From Lachnospiraceae bacterium Marseille-Q4251 (GTDB taxonomy: Bacteria; Bacillota; Clostridia; Lachnospirales; Lachnospiraceae), in NCBI GenBank assembly GCA_018223435.1, contig JAGTTO010000001.1, forward strand, positions 3,472,001 through 3,536,000: DNA of 64,000 nucleotides, written 5' to 3'. Both the position numbers and the translations under genes were made by a program. Below, piece after piece: positions 16,122-22,864 of the stretch (positions are counted from its first letter, which is position 1; the number at the start of each line of letters is the position of its first letter). The notes under the pieces were generated by a model that was given only the letters and a program-made list of their open reading frames with translations, made no database searches and was not told the origin of the DNA.

Positions 16122-16343
16122 ACCAAGGCAGTTCGCCGGTTAAGTGACATTATCTGTATTGAGAATGGACTGGCCATTGTAGAAAATCCAAAACCTCACG
16201 GAAAGAGCTATAACAAATGGCTGAGCGATCAGGCAAAGCCCTCTCACCGAGAGCTGCTTCGTGTGGCGATTGACAAAAATCCGTTCATGCTGGATATAAA
16301 AATACACCTTGCATCTGTTATTATGTGCTCGGAAGAGATATAA
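16122..16343 (+). pseudogene. MobA/MobL-type relaxase fragment
   Basis: The frame encodes STKAVRRLSDIICIENGL, then AIVENPKPHGKSYNKWLGD-like sequence (here SYNKWLSDQAKPSHRELLR) and VAID. This is the conserved middle of relaxases of integrative conjugative elements in gut Firmicutes, which nick DNA to start transfer. The catalytic N-terminal His/Tyr region and the long C-terminus are both gone. After KNPFMLDIKI the frame runs to TAA at 16341-16343 without homology. Together with the ParA piece it shows that a conjugative element once occupied this region. Confidence 0.72.
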
Positions 16344-16390
16344 TGAAGAAGAGTAAGAAGGCGGATTGCGCATGTCCGTTTTGCCAATGA
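16343..16390 (+). other. Short ORF with KKADCACP motif
   Basis: A 15-residue frame, MKKSKKADCACPFCQ, starts at the A of the preceding TAA. The first part nearly matches RKADCECP inside the ParA fusion at about 1053-1080, so both are probably starts of one small mobile-element protein family, here truncated. Whether it is translated is unknown. Confidence 0.35.
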
Positions 16391-16417
16391 GAAAGACGAT
16401 TAAAGGAGGACAAGTAA

Positions 16418-16969
16418 ATGAGTAGAGTAGATTTTGGTGTAAAGCCGGTCATGTATCCGATGCCGGTATTGATCATCGGTACATATGATGAAAATGGTGT
16501 TCCGAATGCCATGAACGCCGCATGGGGAATGATCACGGACAGGAATGAGATTTCCATCAGTATGTCGGAGCATAAGACAACGGAAAACATTGCAAAGACC
16601 GGTGCATTCACGGTCAGTATGGCAACAGAAGATACCGTTATCCCGTGCGACTATGTTGGCATAGAATCTGCCGGAAAGGTGCCGGATAAATTTAACAGGG
16701 CTGGTTTTCATGCAACGAAAAGTGAGAAGGTCAATGCACCTCTGATCGATGAACTTCCAATGGCGCTGGAATGCAAATGCAAGAGCTTTGATAATGGCAT
16801 TCTGATCGGTGAAATTGTCAATGTGAATGCAGATGAAAGGATTCTTACGGATGGGAAGATCGATCCGAAGAAACTGAAACCGATTACCTACGATCCGGTC
16901 AACAATACTTATATCGGTCTTGGCGAAGTGGCAGGGAAAGCCTTTGGAGATGGAATGCAGCTGAAATAA
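16418..16969 (+). CDS. Flavin reductase-like FMN-binding protein
   Basis: 183 residues starting at ATG 16418 behind AAAGGAGGA. It has the split-barrel layout of flavin reductase-like proteins: PVMYPMPVLIIGTYDENGVP at the start, NAMNAAWG, and ISMSEHKTTENIAKTG (FMN phosphate contacts). The C-terminal YDPVNNTYIGLGE closes the fold. Clostridial members bind FMN and pass electrons to partner oxidoreductases or act on unknown substrates. A 32-residue membrane peptide and the macro-domain gene follow. Confidence 0.88.
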   Translation: MSRVDFGVKPVMYPMPVLIIGTYDENGVPNAMNAAWGMITDRNEISISMSEHKTTENIAKTGAFTVSMATEDTVIPCDYVGIESAGKVPDKFNRAGFHATKSEKVNAPLIDELPMALECKCKSFDNGILIGEIVNVNADERILTDGKIDPKKLKPITYDPVNNTYIGLGEVAGKAFGDGMQLK

Positions 16970-16982
16970 AGAGGTGATACTG

Positions 16983-17081
16983 ATGAAACGGAAAATAATC
17001 ATCGCTGTCGTTGTGCTCATCGCTGTTCTGGCGGTGATAGCCATTGTTTCCATTCTGGCACAGACACCGGCATTGATATGA
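16983..17081 (+). CDS. Single-helix membrane peptide
   Basis: A 32-residue ORF starting at ATG 16983 behind AGAGGTGA. It has a KRK start and one hydrophobic helix (residues 5-26), then QTPALI and stop. It could be a real small membrane protein or the signal-anchor start of a larger protein cut by deletion; the good ribosome site supports translation. Confidence 0.45.
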   Translation: MKRKIIIAVVVLIAVLAVIAIVSILAQTPALI

Positions 17082-17100
17082 CAGAAGGAGAGGAAGAAAA

Positions 17101-18117
17101 ATGCCCTTACAGATTGTCAGAAATGATATTACAAAAATGAACGTTGACGCAATCGTCAATGCAGCCAATACTTCCCTTCTGGGAGGCGGCGGTGTGGACG
17201 GCTGCATTCATCGTGCCGCCGGACCGGAGCTGCTTGCAGAATGCAGTACGCTGCATGGCTGCGAGACTGGCAGTGCAAAAATCACAAAGGGATACCGCCT
17301 GCCATGCAAATATGTGATCCATGCAGTCGGCCCGCGCTGGCGGGATGGCAGGCATCAGGAACAGGAGCTTCTGGAATCCTGTTATCGGACATCTTTGAAC
17401 CTGGCAAAAGAAAATGGCTGTCAGTCGGTGGCCTTTCCGCTGATTTCCTCCGGCATTTACGGCTATCCGAAAGACCAGGCGCTGAAGGTTGCAGTCGATA
17501 GCATCAGCGCGTTTCTGTTGGAAAATGAGATGATGGTCTACATCGTTGTCTTTGACCGGAAGGCATATCAGATCAGCGGAAAACTGTTTGCTGATATTGC
17601 AGCGTACATAGATGACCGGTATGTGGAAGAACATACCGACAGCCGGGCAGAACAGAGACGGCGGCTCGAAGCGTTGGCAGAGGAATCCTGCTTTGAAGCT
17701 GCACCTGCCCCGCTGTCGCCTGAAGCAATCGGTAAATCTTACAGCAGTCAATCTCTGGAAGAGGCACTGGGGCAGATAGATGAGAGCTTTTCGGAAATGC
17801 TGCTGCGGAAGATTGGTGAAAGCGGCATGACGGATGCCCAATGTTACAAGAAAGCAAACATCGATCGGAAGCTCTTTTCTAAAATCCGCTCGGATAAATT
17901 CTATAAGCCATCCAAACCTACGGTGCTGGCATTTGCCCTGGCTTTGGAACTGCCGCTTGCCCAGATGCAGGAGATGCTCGGCAAGGCAGGTTTTACCCTT
18001 TCCCATTCGAACAAATTCGATATCATTGTAGAATATTTTGTCGAACGGGGAAATTATAATGTATATGAAATCAACGAGGCACTGTTTGCTTTTGACCAGA
18101 GCCTGATCGGAGCATAA
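17101..18117 (+). CDS. Macro-domain protein with C-terminal HTH-like domain
   Basis: 338 residues starting at ATG 17101 behind GGAGAGGAAG. Residues 1-175 form a macro domain of the MacroD/YmdB type: [20 protein letters not shown] for ADP-ribose binding and [12 protein letters not shown] for the phosphate loop. Such enzymes remove ADP-ribose or O-acetyl groups. The second part (about 225-338) has [20 protein letters not shown] and [17 protein letters not shown], which looks like a Cro/C1-type helix-turn-helix followed by a helical end. The VWA gene follows on the same strand. The macro call is firm, the HTH call tentative. Confidence 0.88.
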   Translation: MPLQIVRNDITKMNVDAIVNAANTSLLGGGGVDGCIHRAAGPELLAECSTLHGCETGSAKITKGYRLPCKYVIHAVGPRWRDGRHQEQELLESCYRTSLNLAKENGCQSVAFPLISSGIYGYPKDQALKVAVDSISAFLLENEMMVYIVVFDRKAYQISGKLFADIAAYIDDRYVEEHTDSRAEQRRRLEALAEESCFEAAPAPLSPEAIGKSYSSQSLEEALGQIDESFSEMLLRKIGESGMTDAQCYKKANIDRKLFSKIRSDKFYKPSKPTVLAFALALELPLAQMQEMLGKAGFTLSHSNKFDIIVEYFVERGNYNVYEINEALFAFDQSLIGA

Positions 18118-18219
18118 GGACAAAGAAATGTCGCTTTCCATGCGACCACTCCACAAAAGAAAATCGTTATACTATGGCTGTAAGGTACGAAACCGAGCAG
18201 CCATATGCGCGTGTAATGA

Positions 18220-18283
18220 GCCAAAGTTCGAGCTTGCTCGAAACCTTGGCGAATACCGCGACAGCGAGCCCGCAAGGGCGAGA
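18220..18283 (+). repeat. CTTG-hairpin repeat, between the macro and VWA genes
   Basis: GCCAA (18220-18224) and TTGGC (18246-18250) enclose TTCGAG-CTTG-CTCGAA. A tail GCGACAGCGAGCCCGCAAGGGCGAG follows. The outer CCAA/TTGG pair, CTTG loop and GCGAG-rich tail recur at 19016, 50375, 55697 and 58757. It lies in the leader of the VWA gene. Confidence 0.6.
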
Positions 18284-18301
18284 TTTTGGGAGGACAAGCA
18301 T

Positions 18302-18961
18302 ATGAGAAAGAATTTAACAGAGATCGTTTTTATCTTAGACCGCAGCGGTTCCATGAGCGGACTGGAACGGGATACCATCGGCGGATTCAATTCCATGATT
18401 GAACAGCAGAAAAAAGCAGAGAGCGAAGCACTGATCTCAACGGTGCTGTTTGACAATATGAGCGAAGTCCTGTACGACCGTGTAAATGTAAAGGATATCC
18501 GACCGATGACTGACCGGGATTACACGGTTCGCGGCTGCACGGCACTCTTGGATGCCATCGGCGGTGCGATTCATCACATTGGAAATGTTCATAAGTACGC
18601 AAGACCGGAGGATGTGCCGGAACACACCATGTTTGTGATCACTACGGACGGAATGGAAAATGCCAGCCGCCGGTACAACAGCGAAAAAGTGAAGCAGATG
18701 ATCAAGCGGCAGAAAGCGAAATACGGTTGGGAGTTTTTGTTCCTCGGTGCCAATATTGACGCAGTTGAGACCGCAAGTCAGTTCGGAATCGGCGCAGATC
18801 GTGCAGTCAACTATCAGTGCGACAGTGAAGGAACCGCGTTGAATTATGAGGTGGTCAGCGAAGCGATCAGCTCTGTCCGGTGCAGTGCCCCGCTGAGTGC
18901 AGACTGGAAAAAGCGTATAGACGAGGACTACAAAAAGCGTGGAGGCCGCAAGCACAAGTAA
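18302..18961 (+). CDS. VWA domain protein (TerY-like)
   Basis: 219 residues starting at ATG 18302 behind GGGAGGAC. The von Willebrand A fold carries a full metal-dependent adhesion site: DRSGSMSG (DxSxS, residues 13-17), the Thr in GCTALLDAIGGAI, and the Asp in FVITTDGMEN. There is no signal peptide, so it is cytoplasmic, like TerY and other intracellular VWA scaffold proteins. It is paired with a macro-domain gene, a combination that fits ADP-ribose-linked stress or conflict systems. It ends with a terminator at 18975-19002. Confidence 0.88.
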   Translation: MRKNLTEIVFILDRSGSMSGLERDTIGGFNSMIEQQKKAESEALISTVLFDNMSEVLYDRVNVKDIRPMTDRDYTVRGCTALLDAIGGAIHHIGNVHKYARPEDVPEHTMFVITTDGMENASRRYNSEKVKQMIKRQKAKYGWEFLFLGANIDAVETASQFGIGADRAVNYQCDSEGTALNYEVVSEAISSVRCSAPLSADWKKRIDEDYKKRGGRKHK

Positions 18962-18974
18962 GTGTTTTTTGAAG

Positions 18975-19002
18975 CCGGGGTGATGATTCACTCCGGTTTT
19001 TT
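18975..19002 (+). terminator. Terminator after the VWA gene
   Basis: CCGGGGTG-ATGATT-CACTCCGG followed by TTTTTT. Confidence 0.85.
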
Positions 19003-19015
19003 CTACGAGCAATGA

Positions 19016-19079
19016 GCCAAAGTTTGAGCTTGCTCGGTATCTTGGCGGTGCTAAGCGCCAGTGGCGCTTGTTCAGCACC
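19016..19079 (+). repeat. CTTG-hairpin repeat plus second stem
   Basis: GCCAA (19016-19020) and TTGGC (19042-19046) enclose TTTGAG-CTTG-CTCGGT. Next comes GGTGCT-AAGCGCC-AGT-GGCGCTT-GTTC-AGCACC (19047-19079), a second strong stem. The first hairpin is homologous to that at 18220. Confidence 0.6.
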
Positions 19080-19202
19080 GACCGAAGTGGAACGTAGATG
19101 CCACGATAATGAGGAAAACTCGCGAAGCATGTTTTCTGAAATTCTGGCAGGAACTGCCGTTAAAGCATCCGGAACGGGCGCAAGACAGAGGGAAGAAGAT
19201 TT

Positions 19203-19406
19203 GTGTCTTGTGAATTTGTGCTTGTAAAAAAAACAAGATCCGCCTTGGAACTTATGCCTGCGGCCATCTGTGATCTTCCGTATGAGGGCGCAAAAGAAAT
19301 GCTGCTGGTGGATGAAGTTGACAGCAAAGCGTTTCTTACGAAGCTGTTTGAGGCAATGTACGATGAATTGCCTTACCAAAACAAAAACAAAAAAACAACG
19401 CAGTGA
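19203..19406 (+). pseudogene. Unknown small ORF, probably a gene 3' end
   Basis: A 67-residue frame from GTG 19203: SCEFVLVKKTRSALELMPAA, CDLPYEGAKEMLLVDEVDSK, ending PYQNKNKKTTQ. There is no ribosome site at the GTG, and sequence upstream is repeat-derived, so it is more likely the 3' end of a truncated gene. It overlaps the start of the YoaP-like remnant by a few bases in another frame. Family not recognised. Confidence 0.35.
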
Positions 19407-20016
19407 GGAACGCGGCAAATGCTTTATCGAATACATTCCGGCTGAAAACGCCTGGGTGCCTATTGCGGCAGATGGTTATCTTTACATTAACTGCTTATGG
19501 GTATCCGGCTCCATGAAGGGACACGGATACTCTAATGATCTGCTGGAGGCATGCATCCGTGATGCCAAAGCGCAGGGAAAGAAAGGTATTTGTATTCTGT
19601 GTGCGGAGGGCCGGAAGCGGGAATTTCTCACTGACCCGAAATTCCTTACTCATAAGGGTTTCTGTGTGGCAGACATATCCGACTGCGGGATCAATCTCAT
19701 GTATCTTCCCATTGAACCGACCGCACAGATGCCAAAGTTCCGGGAATGCGCGAAGCATCCGGCGATTGAGGAAACCGGTTTTGTCCTCTATTATACCGAC
19801 CAGTGTCCCTACACCTATTATTGGGTGCCAAGGGTGCAGGAGGCGGCGAAGAAGTATGGTATCCCGTTCAAGGCTATCCATATCACTGATAAAGAATCAG
19901 CACAGAATGTACCTGCACCGGTCACAACCTATGCTCTGTTTCGGGACGGTCAGTTTTTGACACAGAGTATCCAGTCGGATAAAAAATTCCTGGCGTTGGC
20001 AGGTTTACAAAATTGA
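19402..20016 (+). pseudogene. GNAT/YoaP-type acetyltransferase, 5'-truncated
   Basis: The frame encodes SEERGKCFIEYIPAENAWVP, INCLWVSGSMKGHGYSNDLL (acetyl-CoA loop of GNAT), then the YoaP domain with LYYTDQCPYTYYWVPRVQEA and PVTTYALFRDGQFLT. Full proteins of this family have about 45 more N-terminal residues; those are missing and replaced by unrelated sequence in another frame. No start codon sits at the proper place, so it is likely a pseudogene, although an internal start could still yield a shortened protein. Substrate unknown. Confidence 0.7.
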
Positions 20017-20309
20017 TTTTACTCCGCTATTTTTGTGTTGCTTTTCCGTTACAACATGATGTTATCAAATGAAATGGAGAAAATTTAAATGAAAAAATTT
20101 CCTGAAGGCTTGCCATTAAGGTATCCATCAGGATGCTAAGTGATCTGCTGAAAGTAATGTCGGCCATTTCATCTACAAGGTTCAACACACCATATCGGTG
20201 TGGGAAGTTTTAGTAAATAATATCAGAAGAGTAAAAAATTAGATAGCGAAGGGCAGAGCCTGTGTTTCATGACGCATTGGTGTCTTTCGCAGAAAGATGG
20301 GATATATAT

Positions 20310-20999
20310 ATGGTGAAACAGAAACCGAAAATCATTTATGAGAATACCGTCCCGGGGAACTTCGTCCGCAGAATCAACCGTTTTACAGCGGAAGTTCTGA
20401 TTGACGGAAAGCCTGAGATGGTTCATGTAAAAAACACAGGGCGTTTGCAGGAACTTCTGGTGCCAGATGCAAAAGTGACGCTGCAGAAGACCTTGAATCC
20501 GAATCGAAAAACGGCATATGATCTGATTTCTGTATACAAGTCGGAGTTAAAATGGGTGAATATCGACAGTCTGGCGCCAAATGCTTTGATGAAGCAGCAA
20601 CTAATAAGTATGAATTACGATCTGGTGAAGCCGGAGTATACCTATGGGGACTCCAGAATTGATTTTTACATGGAACGTAACGGAGAAAAATTCCTGACAG
20701 AAGTGAAGGGCTGCACGCTGGCAGATGATTTGCATCCAGGTACCGGTTTATTTCCGGACGCACCAACAGAGCGAGGTGTAAAACATTTGCACGAACTGGC
20801 GAAGGCGGCAAAGGAAGGGTACCATTGTGCAATCGCTTTTGTAATTCAGATGAATGGAATTTATCGGGTACTGCCAAACGAGGAGAAACAGCCGGAGTTT
20901 AAAGAAGCACTTGTGAACGCTGCGAAGGCAGGTGTTCAAGTTGCTTTTTACAGATGCGAGGTCGAGACCGACAGCATAAAAATTGCGGGTGTCAGCTGA
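20310..20999 (+). CDS. sfsA: SfsA family DNA/RNA nuclease-like protein
   Basis: 229 residues. The N-terminal OB-like part has RRINRFTAEVLIDGKPE and HVKNTGRLQELL, the SfsA signature. The C-terminal part holds a PD-(D/E)XK-like core: DSRIDFYMERNGEKFLTEVK, with D, E and K placed as in restriction-type nucleases, and FPDAPTERGVKHLHEL. SfsA was named for sugar-fermentation stimulation, and the fold suggests nucleic-acid binding. Start ATG 20310 is chosen because homology begins there; the ribosome site (AGATGGGA) is weak. The 290 bases upstream hold only short broken frames. Confidence 0.92.
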   Translation: MVKQKPKIIYENTVPGNFVRRINRFTAEVLIDGKPEMVHVKNTGRLQELLVPDAKVTLQKTLNPNRKTAYDLISVYKSELKWVNIDSLAPNALMKQQLISMNYDLVKPEYTYGDSRIDFYMERNGEKFLTEVKGCTLADDLHPGTGLFPDAPTERGVKHLHELAKAAKEGYHCAIAFVIQMNGIYRVLPNEEKQPEFKEALVNAAKAGVQVAFYRCEVETDSIKIAGVS

Positions 21000-21142
21000 G
21001 ATACTTCTTCATTGGGGCAAGATTTTTGTATACAATGATTTCTGTGAGATTGAAAAAGCAATAAAAATTTTTACAAAAATTTCTTCCGCAGAGATCAAAT
21101 TTGATTTGCCGAAAAAATTGATGAGTAAAAAATTATTATGTA

Positions 21143-21216
21143 GAATTGTGTGAGCTGCCTTGCAGCGGAGCAATTCGTAGGCGTCAGTTGGGGGCAAAAT
21201 ACCTTTTGACCCCAAC
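21143..21216 (+). repeat. Two adjacent hairpins in a non-coding stretch
   Basis: GAATTG (21143-21148) pairs with CAATTC (21171-21176), enclosing GCTGC-CTT-GCAGC. Then GTTGGGG (21187-21193) pairs with CCCCAAC (21210-21216). The first resembles the GAATTGC/GCAATTC hairpin at 50482-50508. Function unknown. Confidence 0.45.
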
Positions 21217-21261
21217 ATCTTTAAATCAGAATATAATAAACAGGTACGAGGGGCAAATCTC

Positions 21262-21903
21262 ATGGAAGCTTTCTTAGATAATATACGAAGGAAAAGAAAA
21301 ACAGCATTATCGAAACAAATCATTTACACGGCAGGAATCCTGCTGCTGGGTATTGCGCTTGATGTTTTTTCAAAATTCCTGGACTGCACGCCGGGCAATG
21401 AACTGCCAGCGTTTTTTGAATATCTGGATGTCAGGAATTTCCTGGGACGTTTTGCAATATGGCTGCTGCTTGGGCTGTGCATTGCGATTTACAGCGCTTC
21501 GCCCCTCCGGGCAGCAGTCAATGTGTTTACTTTTTTCACAGGAATGGTTGCCAGCTATTACGCATATTCCAAGTGGATTGCAGGCTTCTTCCCGCAGAGC
21601 TACGCACTGATCTGGGTAGGATTTACGGTAATTTCGCTGTTTCTGGCATGGATCTGCTGGTACGCAAAAGGAAAGGGAAAGATCGCAGTGGGGATTTCAG
21701 CCCTGATCATTGCCTTTCTTTTTAATGAGTCCTTTATTTACGGCTGGCTCTGTTTCGATCTGATTTCGATTCTGGAGCTGATCACGTTTCTTTGCGGTCT
21801 TTTCGTTTTAAGGCGTTCATCCGTAAAGGAGACAATCCTGATGCTCGCAATAGGAATTGTGGCTGCCTTACTGCTTCATCAGATTGTTCCATATGGGTTT
21901 TAA
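21262..21903 (+). CDS. Polytopic membrane protein of unknown function
   Basis: 213 residues with a short basic start (NIRRKRKTALSKQ) and seven or so hydrophobic segments from residue 20 to the C-terminus. An FSKFLDCTPGNELPAFFEYL loop follows helix 1. It looks like DUF6518-type proteins of Clostridia, though I am not certain of the family. No enzymatic motif is visible. It is a single-gene unit, with two hairpins upstream and a vanY remnant downstream. Confidence 0.7.
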   Translation: MEAFLDNIRRKRKTALSKQIIYTAGILLLGIALDVFSKFLDCTPGNELPAFFEYLDVRNFLGRFAIWLLLGLCIAIYSASPLRAAVNVFTFFTGMVASYYAYSKWIAGFFPQSYALIWVGFTVISLFLAWICWYAKGKGKIAVGISALIIAFLFNESFIYGWLCFDLISILELITFLCGLFVLRRSSVKETILMLAIGIVAALLLHQIVPYGF

Positions 21904-22009
21904 ATGGAGTAATGTAGGAAAATTGTAAGAATTTCTGCGGGGAAAAAGAGAAAACGCTCTTCTTGTTTTTGCTAGGATAAAAGTACAAAACAAGGAGGAA
22001 AAAAGAAAA

Positions 22010-22204
22010 TCGGAGCTGACCGCAGCGAATCCGGCTTATCCGGAGATCCTTCTGTGTCGCAAGATCACAGCTGCCTTATGGACAGCGCTGGAAAAAATTT
22101 CCGCCGAAGGAAAAATTGTTCCGGTGAGCGGGTATCGAAGCAAAGAGGAACAAACGCAGATTTACAGCGATTCCCGGAAAGGAGCTACGTTTATATCCTT
22201 TTAA
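22010..22204 (+). pseudogene. VanY-type D,D-carboxypeptidase N-terminal remnant
   Basis: A frame behind AAGGAGG (21992-21998) without an ATG reads NPAYPEILLCRKITAALWTA, then GKIVPVSGYRSKEEQTQIYS and DSRKG, then stops. This matches the N-terminal part of M15B peptidases (VanY/VanXY), including the substrate-binding SGYR. The zinc-binding SxHxxGxAxD and HxxH motifs are missing, so it cannot be active. Confidence 0.65.
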
Positions 22205-22466
22205 ATATTTTCAAGGTTAGATGGTTCTAAACTATTATATCATGGAGATATGCATAGTTCAACAAAAATGACTTTTTGATTTCCAACATCTGTCATGACC
22301 AAAAGTCAAAAATCTATTGACAAACTATCAGCAGTGTGTATAATTGTAAATATGTTGTAAGTGGAAGACGGACAACTGTATTCTAATTAAACCATAGAGC
22401 CGAAGGGGCTTTTTTCTTGCTCTGGATGCGCTACGGCGTTGACGCGATAAAGCAGAAGAGACGGGC

Positions 22467-22500
22467 ACAGGAAAATGCGTATACATTTTTCTGTTTTTTT
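22467..22500 (+). terminator. Hairpin terminator
   Basis: ACAGGAAAATG pairs with CATTTTTCTGT, followed by seven T. Confidence 0.75.
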
Positions 22501-22742
22501 GTTTAAAAATACTGTTTTTCGCATACGGACAAAATAAAGGGTCCGTTCATGACAGGAATACAGATCTGACGTGTTTTATAGCAATTCAATAAAATAATGC
22601 AGTCAAGACGATATAGCAGAGTGCGAAAGACAAGGATGAAATCCTGACGCACGGCAAAGATTTCTGACGCAGTATTCCACGCTCTGATAAATTGGATTGG
22701 ATGCAGTATTTTGCAGAATTGCTATTAGGTACAGCGTAAAAT

Positions 22743-22789
22743 AAATGGCTGTACAGCTGTGTGTCGGGTGAACTGCACGACAGCCATTT
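22743..22789 (+). promoter_or_regulatory. Leader hairpin upstream of the transporter operon
   Basis: AAATGGCTGT (22743-22752) pairs with ACAGCCATTT (22780-22789). It has no T-tract, and lies 76 bases before the binding-protein gene, so it probably belongs to its 5' leader. Confidence 0.5.
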
Positions 22790-22864
22790 GTTGGATGCTG
22801 AACCGATTTCCATGAGCCAGCAGAATGTAACTTGTAAACCGGGAAAAACGAAAGGAGAAAAAAG

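Larger units (their letters stand above)
22205..22864. other. Long non-coding stretch before the peptide transporter
   Basis: No convincing gene. It contains a terminator hairpin at 22467-22500, a short AGAGCCGAAGGGGCTTTTTT hairpin near 22397-22416, an A/T-rich region, and a 10-base-stem hairpin at 22743-22789. It probably carries the promoter and leader of the transporter operon. A stretch with GACGCACGGCAAAG (22648-22661) faintly resembles a c-di-GMP aptamer but does not complete it. Confidence 0.6.

Noticed and set aside
16343..16390. Short Cys-rich ORF as a metallothionein-like or bacteriocin gene
   Set aside because: Too short, and its first residues match a piece inside the ParA fusion, so a truncated mobile-element gene is simpler.
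21000..21150. Coding remnant directly after sfsA (WGKIFVYNDFCEIEKAIKIF frame)
   Set aside because: Open frame of about 45 codons in A/T-rich DNA without start, ribosome site or recognisable family; not enough support to list as a gene.
22640..22700. Possible c-di-GMP riboswitch (GACGCACGGCAAAG and GACGCAG) before the peptide transporter
   Set aside because: The aptamer core needs the tetraloop/receptor and a GCC..GGGU closing part in fixed order; these are not present, so I treat it as a leader of unknown kind.
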